From the NCBI GenBank assembly GCA_021209875.1, contig JAGYVD010000003.1, forward strand, positions 3,720,001 through 3,784,000: DNA of 64,000 nucleotides, written 5' to 3'. The notes under the pieces are model-generated. The model was not told where the DNA came from, did no database searches, and saw only the letters and a list, made by a program, of their open reading frames with translations. The stretch is from Rosellinia necatrix (Eukaryota > Ascomycota > Sordariomycetes > Xylariales > Xylariaceae). Below, piece by piece: positions 1 through 12,724 of this stretch; positions within the stretch are counted from its first letter, which is position 1; every line of letters begins with the position of its first letter. Position numbers and translations under genes: made by a program.

Positions 1-2658
1 CGGCGGAATAAGACGGGCAGCATACGAGATCAGCGGTTTGGCGAGAATGATGCCTCGATGACATACGAGGAAAAGATGGCCCAGCGCTTTATCCGGGAGA
101 AACAAGGTCATAAAAATTCCATGTTTGATCTTGAGGACGACGAGCCTATCGACGGACTGACCCACATGGGCAAGTCTCTATCATTCCCCGACAAAGATGA
201 TTTTGAAGAAACGGATCTTACCGATCCCGAGGGTAGTGATCCCGGCAACGAGTCGGCCGACAATCAGCGTAGCCTCAAACGAGTGCGAGTCATGGATGGT
301 TTAGAAGATCAAGAAGACAACGATGGCGAAGGGGAGCCGGAAAGGAAAAAGACCAAACAAGAGGTCTATAAGGAAATTATCGCTAAGTCCAAGCTTCACA
401 AAGCCGAGAGGCAAGCACAAAAAGACGCCGACGAGGATTTGAGAGAAGAGGTAGGCCACGAAAACCATAACTTTCCACCTTCTGAATGCTGATTACTGAT
501 CACATGTCTTTGCTATAGCTCGACCAAGAACTTTCTGACATTAAAGCTCTTTTATTTCAAAAGAACAAACCGCAGAGTAGTATAGGCGGTGAAGGGATTT
601 CGAATCCAGGCAGCTCCGGCAAAGACAGGATGGAACGCGACTACGACTTACGACTCAAGCAGCTCGCCATGGACAGGCGAGCGCAACCCTCGGACAAAAC
701 ATTAACAGAAGACGAAATCGCCCGACGAAATGTGGAACAGCTGAGCGAATTGGAAGCCCAACGGCAAAAAAGAATGCGTGGGGAAGATTCAAGTGACAAT
801 GATGAAGACGAAAAGAAAGATGCCCACGATGATCGACCAGGCGCGGAACAGCCGGGGTGGTTTGACGAGGAAGAAGAGGATGATTTCAAGCTTGGCCTAG
901 GTATCCGCACACGTCCTACAGCGACAGAACTTGGCTTCGATGACGAGGATGACTTCATTGTGGAGGATGATTTATTGGCAAGCGGATCGGATTTAGAACC
1001 CATTGAATCCGACGGTGACGACGATTCATCTGCTGGAGAGGAAGAAGATGCTCAAGACGATGAATTCACAAAGGGCCTTCTGGATGAAGCGGAAGGCCGT
1101 CATTCTGCTTTCGCGGATATCACACATAACGAAACGAATGAGATCGGGAGTTGTCCCGAGACTCTGGAACAACTTTTAAGTATTTCACACTGTCTACCAC
1201 CCGAGAAAATCCCGCCACTCATCCAGAAGGTCCGCATGTCATACCATCCAAAGCTAGCCAGCGAAAACAAAACAAGGTTAGCGAGCTTCTCTCGCGTTCT
1301 CGTACAGTATCTCTCCCATCTATCAAACACACCAAGCCCTCCTCCATTTGCTACACTGGAAACCATCATACGGCGTAAGTGAATCCTCACCATATCTACA
1401 TTAAAAATGATTATCTAGTGGATGACGTTTGTCCTCCCATCTACAGGCCTTTCTAGCCCCTTTTCACGTTATTGAATAAATATTAACGTTTATTTCCCAT
1501 AGATCTCCATTCACTCGCAAAGTCATTCCCGATTGACATCTCAGAGGAATTTCGTTCTCATATCAATGACTTGGCAAATAGATGTCTCTCGCCGACGCTG
1601 GGAGATATTGTGGTCTTGGTTGCCGCCGGGACCATATTTCCACCTAGTGATGCATTTCATCCCGTTATCACACCAGCAATGTTATTGATTGCGCGACATT
1701 TAGGGCAAAAAATTCCCAAAAGTACGACAGATTTCGCCCAGGGAGCATTCATGGGCTCTTTAGCTTTGCAGTATCTGAAGTTATCGCAAAGATATTGTCC
1801 GGAATTCATGAATTTCTGCCTCAATACACTGACCTCTCTTGCACCAATTAAATCAACAAAGAGGCAGGGCAGTTTCCCCCAGCATGAACCTACTTCGGAC
1901 ATCCGTATCATGGGCGCTAGTGAATTTGAGATCAAGAAACTAAATCCCACAAACTGTGTTACGCCACCCAACTCAGAAAAGGAAGATTTATCAATCAGGG
2001 TTGCTATATTAGATATCACTATCCGACTGCTGGACACAGCATCACAGCTTTATGCTAGCAAACCTGCCTTCAATGAGTCTTTTGGGCCTGTTGTCCTTGC
2101 CCTAGACCACTTAGCTAAAGGCCCATGCAAAGCTCACCTTCCTGCGGCCCTGACCGACCGCACCGCAAAATTACAGATAAAGCTGCAGGCTTTGCTTAAC
2201 ATGTCTAAACTGGCTCGGCGGCCACTTGAACTTCACCACCATCGTCCCCTGGCGTAAGTCCAAAGTTTTACTTTCCATTTTTGCAATGTCCATTCCCTTC
2301 ATTGAACAAAATGAATCATTGAATGCTAAAGGTGCGCTATAGTATTAAGACAGCGATCCCCAAGTTTGAGGATCAATTCGACCCAAATAGGCATTACGAT
2401 GCTGACAAAGATCGAGCCGAGTTCGCTAAACTTAAAGCCGAGCACAAGAAAGAGCGCAAGGGGGCCATGCGGGAGCTGCGAAAGGATGCTAACTTCATGG
2501 CTCGCGAGAAACTCAGAGTTAAGAAGCAAAAGGATGCTGCGTACGAAAAGAAGTACAAGAGGCTTGTGGCCGAGATTCAGGGGGAGGAGGGTCGAGAAGC
2601 AAATGCGTACGACCGAGAAAAGCAAGCGAGAAAGCGGGCAGCGAAGAGGCAAGGGTAG
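1..2658 (+). CDS. NOP14: Nucleolar protein Nop14 (5'-truncated by window edge)
   Basis: Nop14 is an SSU-processome component needed for 18S rRNA maturation and 40S assembly in the nucleolus. Four exons are supported: 1-450, 519-1374, 1503-2253 and 2343-2658, joining in frame to 790 residues and a TAG stop. The frame is already open at base 1, so the N-terminus lies outside the window. Seen directly: an RFGEND...EEKM block near the start, long acidic stretches with DFxVEDD-type clusters in the middle, and a lysine/arginine-rich C-terminal tail. The last junction restores an IPKFEDQFDP block, which matches the family's C-terminal region as I remember it. The length fits yeast Nop14 (about 810 aa) minus roughly 100 N-terminal residues. 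Convergent with the bZIP gene downstream. Confidence 0.93.
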
Positions 2659-3941
2659 CTGTAATCATAATCCCATCCGGGCCATTTATTACAATGGTGA
2701 ATTGATTGTCCTTCTGGGCAAGGCTTCCAGACCCAACGCTTGAAATCTTTTGTAATTATTCTACCTAGCCTTGTGCACCATTTGAGTGCTGAAAAACGGG
2801 GCGTATAATCTTTGTAGATACCACCGATTGGCGGACCCTATACTTCACGTTTCCAGGAGCTATTTAAATAATCTATCCTAAGGAAGATTCGAGACATCAC
2901 CCCATGTCATTCGCACCCACTCTTATCGAAACCACCCACGCGGGCGGACGATGTCGATATCCATACTAGGAGTTCAGAGTGACCGACGGGAGTCGCATTT
3001 GGCGGCAGTCTCCCTGCCTCCGAGCTCCCCCTCAACGACGGATTTTATATCGCATTAGGACCTCCGAGGTCTCGCCATCGGCCTCGTCTTCGTCCGCTTC
3101 TCTACCCGCGCATAATCGTGGCTGGCGGGGTCACCGGACCAACTCGTGTCATATCGGGTTGCCTAGGGTGTGCGAACCGGGAGAGCGAACCCCGGGCTAT
3201 TCCCGGCCACGGGCCTGGTGTTACGGGGTGACTGCTGTGCTCCAGACGCGTAATCCGCCTTACATGAGCCCCGGGGCACAGTGGAGGGCATCAGTCAGGG
3301 TGCGCCCTCTTTGTCGATGTACCCCGCGCGGCGTTCGGGGTTGGTGGTCGTCGAGGGGGAAGGGGATGGGGGAGGGCAAGCCGGTCGAGCCGGCTCGGGC
3401 CACCATCATCTGATCAACCCGCCATGAGTCGACGACGGGTGGCCATGCATGGGTCGCATGGCCATGCGAAAAGGTTTTTTTTTTATACCTGGTTCTGTCA
3501 TCGCGGATCCGGGCTTTTGGCGGACCAAAAGCTGCGAAGCTCCGCGGGCCCGCGCGAGGTGTGCTGGGACGCTCGTTACCTCAATGCGGTATCTCACGTA
3601 AGCCGGTATCTGTCGACGTGAAAGCGTTTGGTGTAGCAGCGTGTAAATCCGGAAGGGCAACTACTGGCGGTGATTGGCACGTCGCTCGACCGTGTGGGTG
3701 GGAGGGGCGCCGGTGGCTGGATGCCATAGTACAGTCATTCAAACTGACGTCGTCTGGTCTTTCAGAATGCCTTGTCGCTCTGAATATCTCCTCCCGTCCA
3801 ACGCGCAGCCCCTATCCGGGCTCTGCCGTTTGATCGAACCGGCAGGCACATCATCGGCGAAATTTCGGGGGGTACCTCCCAGACATCGCTCCGTCCTGGT
3901 GCAGCATATCTTCATTACAATGTAAATGGTCTATTCACGTG
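2659..3941. other. Convergent intergenic region, NOP14 / bZIP 3' ends
   Basis: This holds the 3' flanks of two convergent genes. The open frame across 2979-3413 has no ATG start, is arginine/proline rich and resembles no family I know. A run of T lies at 3476-3483. GC content rises in 2980-3400. I see no RNA gene or mobile element. Confidence 0.6.
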
Positions 3942-4870
3942 TTAAAGCTCGAAGAATCCCCGGGCGTTGGATGGCTTCATACCTAGCACCGGATTTGACC
4001 GTTGCACCGGGACATGGTAGCCGCCATAACCAAGATGGAAGGGATGATCAGCTACTGTCGACTGTGCTGGGTTGATTTTTTTCTGCAGGTAGGCCACTAT
4101 CTGTTGTTGCTGGTTGTCGTTCAGCCGCGAAAGGCTTTGGAGTGCGTTGATCATGTCCGAATCGCACCCTGGCGTAGCAGCTGGGAAACCAGACACGTCA
4201 ACTTCCAGTGGAGGGTAGGCGCTGAAGGAACCCCCCATGGCCTCCTCGTCGAATGGAAACATGGGCGCTGACGACATTGATGCGACCGCCGGAAGGGGGG
4301 AAACGTAACCAGAGCTCATCCCCATTGTTGCGATATTCGCGTCACAAGCATAGTCGGTATGCGTGGTAAGTCGCTCGGGCTCCTGGCTGTAGTCCCTCAC
4401 AGAGTAGCTCACATAACCCCCCGCGTCACGACTCGGGATGCTCGAGGGCAGGGTCTGAATGCCCGCTGACATCGAAGCCAGCCTTGGCGCAGCAGACATG
4501 TAGTATGGTGCTGGGCTCCGCGGTGAATGTGTAGCCGCGCTGGTCGGTTCCGCCGCACGGAACTCCGGCGCCGGCGTCATTGCGCTGTACTCCGTCTCGT
4601 CAGAAACCGAGCTCATGGAGTCGGTATGGCTATCCGACTTCAGAATTTCGTCCAGCAGCGCTAGCTTCTGTCTCCGTTTTTCTCCTGCTCGTCGTGTCAG
4701 CCAGAGCGTGTCCTAGCGAGGCTACGTATGGCCCATCACGGGGGGCGAGGTGACATACGGTAAGCCCGAGATGCTATCCTGTTCTGCTCCTTCCGGACGT
4801 CGCTATTCCGGCTCTTTCGTTTCCGGGCCTGGCCGTCTGACGTCGATGGAGGGCTGTTGGCTGCTTCCAT
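3942..4870 (-). CDS. bZIP transcription factor with short zipper
   Basis: Putative nuclear DNA-binding regulator of 284 aa encoded by two exons (4870-4759 and 4684-3942), with a 74-nt intron (GTATGT...CAG) that interrupts the basic region. Splicing restores a fungal basic motif of the N-x7-R type: Asn30 to Arg38 in NRIASRAYR, followed by EKRRQK. Leucines spaced by seven are visible only at residues 45 and 52; after that the sequence turns acidic and serine rich, so the zipper is much shorter than usual. The remainder is Ser/Pro/Met-rich low-complexity sequence with a short QQQQ helix-like segment near residue 225. The start is the ATG at 4870, directly before the basic region; further upstream the frame is open but does not look coding. 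Which bZIP subfamily it belongs to is uncertain. Confidence 0.82.
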
Positions 4871-5362
4871 GATAACAACAAAGTTTGGGGCGTGACTTGT
4901 CGAAAGCCAGGATTTTCGAGTAGTATGCGGGTCAAACGTCTCGGTAAGGGACAAGGCTATAACTATACTCGCCCAACGTAACGAAGGTCTTGGTGAGGCG
5001 GTGATAGACGATATCACTCAGTCAAGGGCGAGGAGGCAGGAGCGAGACAGGAGCGAGGCGCCGTAGCTCGAGGGAGACGAGCATTGATATGCATGTGAAG
5101 TCAAGATTACTGATCACTGATCGGTGTCAATTGCCAGATCAATCCCCGAGAGCATGGATACCCGAACCCTGGCCGTGGATCGTGCGTGCATTATTCGGGA
5201 TGCAGCAACGGTCTCTGGCTTGTGGTAGTGTGAATCAATCTTATACAGTACCTACTGTAGCCTCTCTCTCTCGATTTGCTTGGGCTGTCTTTGGGCCAGG
5301 GGGGGTACGATGGTTGTTTTGCTTCTTGTGCAGAGTAGGTATGTCTGTCTGTACGTAGGTAT

Positions 5363-5406
5363 GTATGTGGGTTGTATGTGGGTTGTATGTGGGTTGTGTG
5401 TGGGCT
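5363..5406. repeat. 11-bp minisatellite, four units
   Basis: Three exact copies of GTATGTGGGTT (5363-5395) are followed by a diverged fourth copy, GTGTGTGGGCT. It lies upstream of the bZIP gene. Confidence 0.9.
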
Positions 5407-5585
5407 ATCTGTGCATATGTGGTATGGCCTGGGCTAGTGGCCCGGGGATAACCTCATTCTTGGCTTTGACAATTGTAATTACATACCTACACTACTTGTG
5501 TATGTATATTGCATGGTAGTGTATGGAGGATCGTCCCGCTTCCAGATCATACCGCTACTGTGGTACTACCTACTTACAACTTACA

Positions 5586-5602
5586 ACACACACACACACA
5601 CA
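5586..5602. repeat. (CA)n microsatellite
   Basis: A short uninterrupted CA dinucleotide tract in the intergenic region, just after a TAC-rich stretch. Confidence 0.9.
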
Positions 5603-8600
5603 TGCATACATATGTAGTTGTACATAGATCAAGCGAGGTCAACCAGGGGTCTCGACCTTTCCCGAGGGCGTCCCGATCATCTCTCAGCCTTCCTTTCGGA
5701 GAAGGCCGAAGAAAACTAGGCCGGCCAAAGCTTCGATGATAACGCCCCTTCAGGGCCTTGGAGATGGATGGAAGTGGTTTCGAGGCCCCTTGGACCCTGG
5801 CAGTCCATCTGCATTCCAGGGTGTACTGGTACACCCGGACCTTGTCTATAGTGCAGGGGTCATGCAGTGTTACCATGGGCTGAGGTGAGCGTCCGGTCAG
5901 AGGCTGAGGCACTTAAACTGTTGCACAGTGACTACCTAGATAGGTGGTCTAACCCCATAGTTTAAGCATAAAACGGGTCCCTGTCAAACTTCCACTACTG
6001 CTGTACCTTACCACCGGTATACCGTGACTTACACCACCTCCCAATTATAAACAACCGTACTATAATATTATGTAATACCGCCATCGCCAACGTTCAGGTT
6101 TTCTCTGAAATGGATCATCTCTGGGTGGTAAAATTTTCATGACTTGACTTCGGGATGCGGCCGCCCCGGCTGGGGTGCAGAGCTTCAGTTCACACCTCCC
6201 CTATCATCCCTTCATGCGTTATCGCCGCAAGATAAAATAGTTCACCGCCCGGATGGCACGACACTAAGACTGGAAAAGCCTTAGACTCTTCTTCCCTCAT
6301 GCCTCGCATCTTCGCTAACGCTAATGTTTGCTGCCTGGTGCTCGTATTGAACCTCTGTTGCGGATATGAGTGGGCCTGATTCCGGCGTTAGACCACCTGG
6401 AGAGACCCAGCAGAGGTACACGGGCAGGTACCTGGGTAGCTGTCACTACTTCCAAGGTTGTCTCAGGCTGTGGTACAGCCCCGGCCACTGACCCGACCGC
6501 CACCCCGACTTCTCCTCCGCTAAGCCTTATGGGATCCAGGACCTATACCCGGTTCACCTAGCTCCTGCTGACTGATCATCTTTGTAATGCATATTTACAC
6601 CAATAGCCATGCCAGAGCTATGCATTGCTATTACAAAGTGCTGGGTGCCGTAAGATCAGGCACCTTCATGTATGCCATGGTCTTACGTTTCAGGCAGGTA
6701 CCTTTGATAATTATTAGAACAGTCTATAATCAGCCGACCTTACATTTATCCAATTTGATATCACGTGTAAGTCCTACAGTGCATGCGATTATCTTCAACG
6801 TGGTACGTTTATAATTGCCAAAACTGGAAATTAACCTTCACCATTATCGATATAAAAAATATAAAAATAAAGAAACACGTATATCAGAAGGGTAAATAAC
6901 TTTATATATATATAAAACAAAAAAAAAAAAACTCCCTGCCCATGAACAAAATACCATTTAGATGTTACACCGGGTGATCGCCTAAAGGGCGTTATTATGT
7001 CCATCAAAATTTCTTAGACAGTAGCCAAGGAAACATGCCTCGGGTATGCAAGCTTCTAGCTTAGCTTATGGGTTGAACGAACAACATTCTTTCTTGAGAA
7101 CTCACATACACATAACTCGGTACAAGTAAGTAGCTCACCTAGGCTGGATGCTTAGGTTGAAGAAAGTCTCCCCCACCGTAGCTGAGCTTACTCCCTAACA
7201 TTCTCCCGGCCTTACCCCACTGTAAGCCCCCAGAGTTTTATGAGCCAGGCAGGAAATCTAGTTATTCTAAGAAGACGATCCTGCTACAATCTCAATACCA
7301 TGGAAAACTTTCGGTACTTTCTATGTTCTATCCCTTTTAAACCCGTTTCGGCATATCGACGCAAGATATGCTCTGAAGACCTATGAAAATTTATACTACG
7401 CACGGTGCGAGGAAAGGTAGGTAGCATTACGTACCAGTGCTATTTGTAGGCACTTATTGCATCAACCAAATTAATCGGGTAGGTAACATGCACCACCAAA
7501 CTCGTTCATCTAACCACTGTTAGCACCTAGAGAGCTACTACGGTGGGCATGGCAATGCCGAAACAGGACTCAAAAGGGTGAATCGGCTAGGTGGGAAACC
7601 AAAATTAACACTATAAGATCCAAGATACCGCACGTAGCCTACGTAAACTTGGTTGATATTTATCGTCAAAAGTGCGGAGGTACCTAAGGCTAGGTTATTA
7701 CTTGTATAACAAGCTGCACTGATCCTTATCTAACACCGATGGTACGTGGGACAGGGGGCCTTTACTTCCCGCATTGTTAGGTAACTTACTAAGGGTAAGG
7801 ACATTGCGGTTAAACTATCTACCTAACCTACGATAGTGCAACCTTAGATAACCTCAAGCGTGACCAAAACGCTGAACACTAAGGTTGTTAGCAGAGATCA
7901 CATCATCCATTTATTGGTCCGTTCGCTATGGATCAGCGTTCATTGACGATACCTTAACTTAATTGCTGCCGAGCCATCGGTAACTCGCAGGCTGTCATAA
8001 GCACGAGCAATAGGCTATTGGGTGGTAGCCAGTCGCATGACTGCAGGTGTGCATTTGCAGGGGTGTCTCCGGTAACACGAGCGAGCGTGGAGCATTTGAA
8101 TTAAGTAGGTTAGGCAAGATCGCGAGTCTACACTACCAACCGTTCTTAGCATCTAACCACCAAAGGAACCTCTTGGCGAATAGGTAAACTTGCGTGCCGA
8201 TATCCTCGCTCCTCGGCTCGGCGACGGTGTCGGTTTGCCGTTACTTATCGCTAAGGGATTGAGGAACGCTGAAGGGTTAGCCGAATTCATGGTTTACATT
8301 TTTGGTAGCTTACACGGATGTCGTTTTTGCTCGCCCTACAAAAATTGAGTTTTATTTTTTATTTTATTTTTTTGGATTTCAAAATATTGTCTTCGTTGGA
8401 TCATGGCGGGAAACTCACAATCCATAGCCTTCCCAATAATCTTCTATCTTGGGATGCCAAGCCCATCCAGGTCATGGTTCTTTAGAGGGGCAGCTGCAGA
8501 TTGTACGTGTATTTGTGAGGACCTGCAGCAGTCCTTCATACCGCCAGATCTACGGTAGGTGCCCTGTTCGAACCCCAAGTCTAAAGCGGCCGGTTTTAGT

Positions 8601-9209
8601 ATCGACCCCAGTTTATCTTCGTCGCGTATACGTACAGATTTGAGGAATTAGCAACAATAGTTCCGTTGTCAGATTGACAAAGTCAGACCTGTCCGCATAT
8701 GCGTTGTTTCTGGGCTGACAGTGCTCTGTGGATCAAACCTGGAGATCAATCCATGAAGCCCGAGGCTCGATCTGGACTAACTAGCAAATGGTTATAATTA
8801 TGTGACGAAAAGGGGATAATAATCCACACGATCTATGATCGCAAATGAAACAGATGATATGATCTCCCGAGCGGCATCATGTCTAATTATCGTATTGGCA
8901 TTTCCTCCTAAACCGCTGCCTGGAATCCTTCCAGACCTGACCAAGCGTTCTGCTGGTGAAACACAAGGCGATGGGACCATGAAGCCTTGGCATTATAGCT
9001 GGATCTGCGATCTGCTGAAAGTAGATTTATTGGAGTGAAACTAATCGGTCGGTGCAAAGAAAAGGAATACAAAGATGCAGAGAGGGACGGCATGCGTTTG
9101 CCGACCGACTCTGAATAACCTTTGCGGCCCCCAAGACAAGCTTGAAGGCTGTGTCTTGGACAAAAATAGCTGCAACGACGTACACAAACACATGCCATGC
9201 CTATACAAG

Positions 9210-9210
9210 C

Positions 9211-9242
<32 letters not shown>

Positions 9243-9282
9243 TGTGTTGTGTGTTGTGTTGTGTGCGTATGCGCGCGCGTGC
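9210..9282. repeat. Compound (AT)n-(GT)n-(GC)n tract
   Basis: About 22 bases of alternating AT are followed by GT/TTGTG units and then GCGCGCGC. It is an almost continuous purine-pyrimidine alternation over about 70 bp in intergenic DNA. Confidence 0.9.
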
Positions 9283-11284
9283 TTCCGTATGTATGCGCAC
9301 ATACTTCAGGCAGTAGATGTTTGAAGGCCCCAGAGTACCGGAATGATGCTTCTCTTTTGCCAGTTGTGCTACTGACAACCATAGCAAATGTCGACACTCC
9401 GCTACTCAGCTACGTCTCTCCTCACCTATACTCAAGCATGTGAGTGATGAATGCTGTGGCCACATGCTTCTCCCCTACCCGACAAATCTTTCCCTAGCTG
9501 AGCTGCTACCTACCTAGGTGTCCGGGATACTTTTGGGAGTAAGGAGATAGATAATTACCTAATCCACGTCTTGACGGTTGCGGTTGCGTTACCTACCTAC
9601 CTCTACCTACCTAGGTACCTACCTACTTAACCTAGCTGCCTTTATCGTGGACCTGCAGTAGGTAGGTTCGGGCCCGTCTGGAGTTAGGCTAGAAGGGGTG
9701 CCTAGGCGGGAGGGTGCTGTGGGTAGGCAAGGCTCTGTCTTCTTCATGCTAAGGCCCCTCCCCCTCCCCATGTAACCCATAACTAACTGATCCGTCACCG
9801 GAGTCCCGCTTTCCATGGCCCAATAGCCCCAACTAGGCGCCTGTCGGTCGGCCCGCCAAGGCTCCATAGCATGCCAGAATCAGACAGAAGATGCATTGGC
9901 CCCCACTGAAGGGAAGTATCCGCAAGTATTGCGGGGGCTGAACCTGCGGCACCTAGGGGGCGATTATCCCCTAACTCTACCTCGAGAAATGCGAATCTCA
10001 TTGCTTTCGGCCGCCCGAGGTACCGCGAGCTACATGGATGCCCAAGCCACGATTCTATCTGTTTCGATGGGTGGCGCATGAATCAGCCTTGGAAAGTTCG
10101 AATCTGTTGGTTGGCTCGATTTGGCAGCGGCTCCCTGTGACATTTGGCCTGCTTGTCCCGCGCCTTGCCTGGGTTATCTAACCTAAGTACTTGCCGGTGC
10201 CTCCTTTGCAAAGATAACAACAGCCATAACCTTGAGCGCCTCCCACTGCCTGCTTAGGTCTCTACCACCCGCTGCCCAAGTCCAGTAGGGATCCATTGCT
10301 TCGAGCCCGGCGGTTTTTAGCAGATTGTGCGTGCACATTCACTCGCCGTCTTTGGCCCTCTCTCCTTATCTACCTTGGGTAGTTGATAATCGACAGACTT
10401 TGTGCGCTTGACAGCTCCAGATCCTTCTGGAAGCCCGAGGCTGCCGCGACCACTCTTGAGTCTTGTCGCATCACATCCCATCCGTCCCTCTCTCCCAGAC
10501 ATCCTCACGTCTCTTCCATCTACCGTTCTTCGCCCTTTGCAATCCGCATTCGCCTGGCACTACCGCCCGCTGGCCTCTGCGGCAATCGAGAAGAGAATCC
10601 AGAAAAGGTGACCGTATCGGGGATCCATCCAGAACCCGAGAATCCGTGAATCCTGTCTCCAGCCCCCAGAGCAGGTTGAAACCCAGATTCATTCTCCCTG
10701 TTACCCGGAATAGTTTGAGTAGCTAAGGTTTGCGCTCGGTTGGTAAGCACATTTACTCCCGCGTCTCCTTCGTGTCTCTTTTAACATTTGCCTGCTCGTC
10801 GTCCCCCATGGTCACTTTTTAATGCCCATTTCCGCCACTGCTCCCTCCATTACCCCTCCGAGGAATTGTTTTTTTTTTTTTATGCACGCCTCTCCCCCCC
10901 TCGAGGCCCTCGTTAGTACCTCCCCTACGCTCTCATAGCCCGTGGTTAGAGGACGTTGGCCCGATACTAGTACACTCAACCTGATTCACGCCCCTGTGGG
11001 GCATATTACTTGACTTTTCCCATCGTCTTTCTACCTTTGGTTCCTCCGACCATACGTGTAGGAGAACCCCCACTACTTTTTTTCGGATTCTGTACCATGT
11101 AGCCACGCCCGCTATATCCCTCCCCCCCCAATTCTCCTGCCGAGAAAATAATAATAATAAAGCAAAAAAATTAACGTGTACGGCTTCCGCTGTAGAATTC
11201 TCGGTCGGCTAAATCACTTTTCTGCGAAATCGACCATCGATCCAACCTCCTTTGTCACCCCGCCAACACTCGTAATCGGACAAG

Positions 11285-12724
11285 ATGGTCAAGGAAACGA
11301 AGCTTTACGAGTCCCTTGGGGTATGCTTCTAAACCTACTGTCCAGTGTTGCCAAAACAAGCATGCTGACGCCGCTTCAGGTCGCCCCAACCGCTACAGAT
11401 CAAGAGCTAAGGAAGGCTTACAAGGTGGGAGCCCTCAAGTATCATCCCGGTAGGTCTAGACAGGGGCGGTTGAGCGGTCGCATCCCACAGGCTAACCGGA
11501 TGCCATAGACAAAAATGCCCACAACCCTTCTGCCGAGGAGAAGTTCAAGGAGATATCCCATGCCTATGAAATCCTATCAGACCCACAGAAACGTAGTCTC
11601 TATGACCAGTACGGCGAGGCTGGCTTAGAAGGTGGTGCCGGAGGTGGCATGGCTGCCGAAGATCTTTTCGCTCAGTTCTTCGGCGGCGGCTCCTTCGGCG
11701 GTGGGCTTGGTGGCATGTTCAGTGGCATGGGTGGCCAAGCCCGTGGGCCACCCAAGGCGCGAACCATTCATCACACACACAAAGTTACTCTGGAAGATAT
11801 CTACAGGGGGAAAGTCTCAAAGCTAGCTTTACAGCGCTCCGTTATCTGCCCCAAGTGTGAAGGTCGGGGTGGTAAAGAAGGTGCTGTGAAGCGTTGCCCT
11901 GGTTGTGACGGTCACGGCATGAAGACCATGATGCGTCAAATGGGCCCAATGATCCAGCGATTCCAAACGGTTTGCCCTGACTGTAGCGGCGAGGGTGAAA
12001 TAATGAAGGAGAAGGATCGGTGCAAAGGCTGCAATGGTAAGAAGACCATTGTTGATCGGAAGGTTTTGCACGTTCATGTCGACAAGGGCGTCCGAAGTGG
12101 CACCAAGGTCGAATTCAGAGGCGAAGGTGACCAAGCTCCTGGTGTTCAAGCTGGCGACGTCGTTTTTGAGATTGAGCAGAAGCCCCATGCCAGGTTCACC
12201 CGGAAAGAGGATGATCTCCTTTACCGTTGTGAGATTGAGCTTGTCACGGCCTTGGCCGGAGGCACTATTCATATCGAGCACCTCGACGAGCGATGGTTGA
12301 ACGTTGAAATTATGCCCGGTGAGGCTATTGCTCCAGGTAAGTCAAAAGACCCCTAGCGTTCGCCTGCCCTTTGCTGGCGACACGGCTAATGTGCGCCAAC
12401 ATAGATGCTGTCAAGATGGTGCGCGGACAGGGCATGCCTTCGCATCGGCATCACGATGTTGGTAATATGTACATCCAATTTGCCGTCAAGTTCCCTGAAC
12501 GCGGCTGGACCGATGACGCTGCAGCTTTCGAGGCCCTCCGAAAGATTCTCCCAGCTCCAGCCATGGAGGTTGTCCCTCCAGCAGATGCCATGACTGACGC
12601 TGCCGACCTTGAAGACCTGGATAGCTCCGGTCAAGCCAGAGGCTTTGGAGGTGCCGCAGCAATGGATGAGGATGATGAAGACGGCCACCCGCACGCCGAA
12701 CGCGTGCAGTGTGCATCTCAATAA
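11285..12724 (+). CDS. YDJ1: Ydj1/Mas5-type DnaJ (Hsp40) co-chaperone
   Basis: Type I Hsp40 that stimulates Hsp70 ATPase activity in protein folding and organelle import; cytosolic and membrane-anchored through a farnesyl group in yeast. Four exons (11285-11320, 11380-11449, 11509-12336, 12405-12724) give 417 aa, against 409 in yeast. Seen: a J-domain (residues 1-70) whose HPD motif is assembled across the second intron; a Gly/Phe-rich linker (about 85-115); four CxxCxGxG-type zinc repeats (about 149-212), the fourth reading CKGCNGKK; the client-binding C-terminal domain; and an acidic tail ending in CASQ, a CaaX box. The first exon is only 12 codons long. All junctions are standard GT-AG and keep the frame. 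Confidence 0.95.

Larger units (their letters stand above)
5018..11284. other. 6.3-kb gene-poor, repeat-rich region
   Basis: No convincing coding sequence on either strand. It contains minisatellites and microsatellites (listed separately), dense TAGGTA/TACCTA motifs around 9500-9650, an A-tract at 6918-6931 and a T-rich tract at 8350-8382. Between 6815 and 8448 no frame of 60 codons or more exists on either strand. The last 1 kb before 11285 is pyrimidine rich, as expected for the promoter and leader of the DnaJ gene. It may contain decayed mobile DNA, but no recognisable transposase or LTR remains. Confidence 0.55.

Noticed and set aside
2979..3413. 144-codon plus-strand open frame
   Set aside because: It starts with GTG, has no ATG, and its composition is that of GC-rich non-coding DNA between two convergent genes.
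8908..9443. Overlapping frames on both strands around the AT/GT tract
   Set aside because: They are products of the microsatellite (IYIYIY and CVCV runs) and carry no domain.
10091..10102. Heat-shock-element-like GAAnnTTC upstream of YDJ1
   Set aside because: A single inverted pair about 1.2 kb from the ATG; the third unit has the wrong spacing, so chance is likely.
10383..10750. Several overlapping 60-88-codon frames before YDJ1
   Set aside because: They overlap on both strands in pyrimidine-rich leader DNA; none has conserved features.
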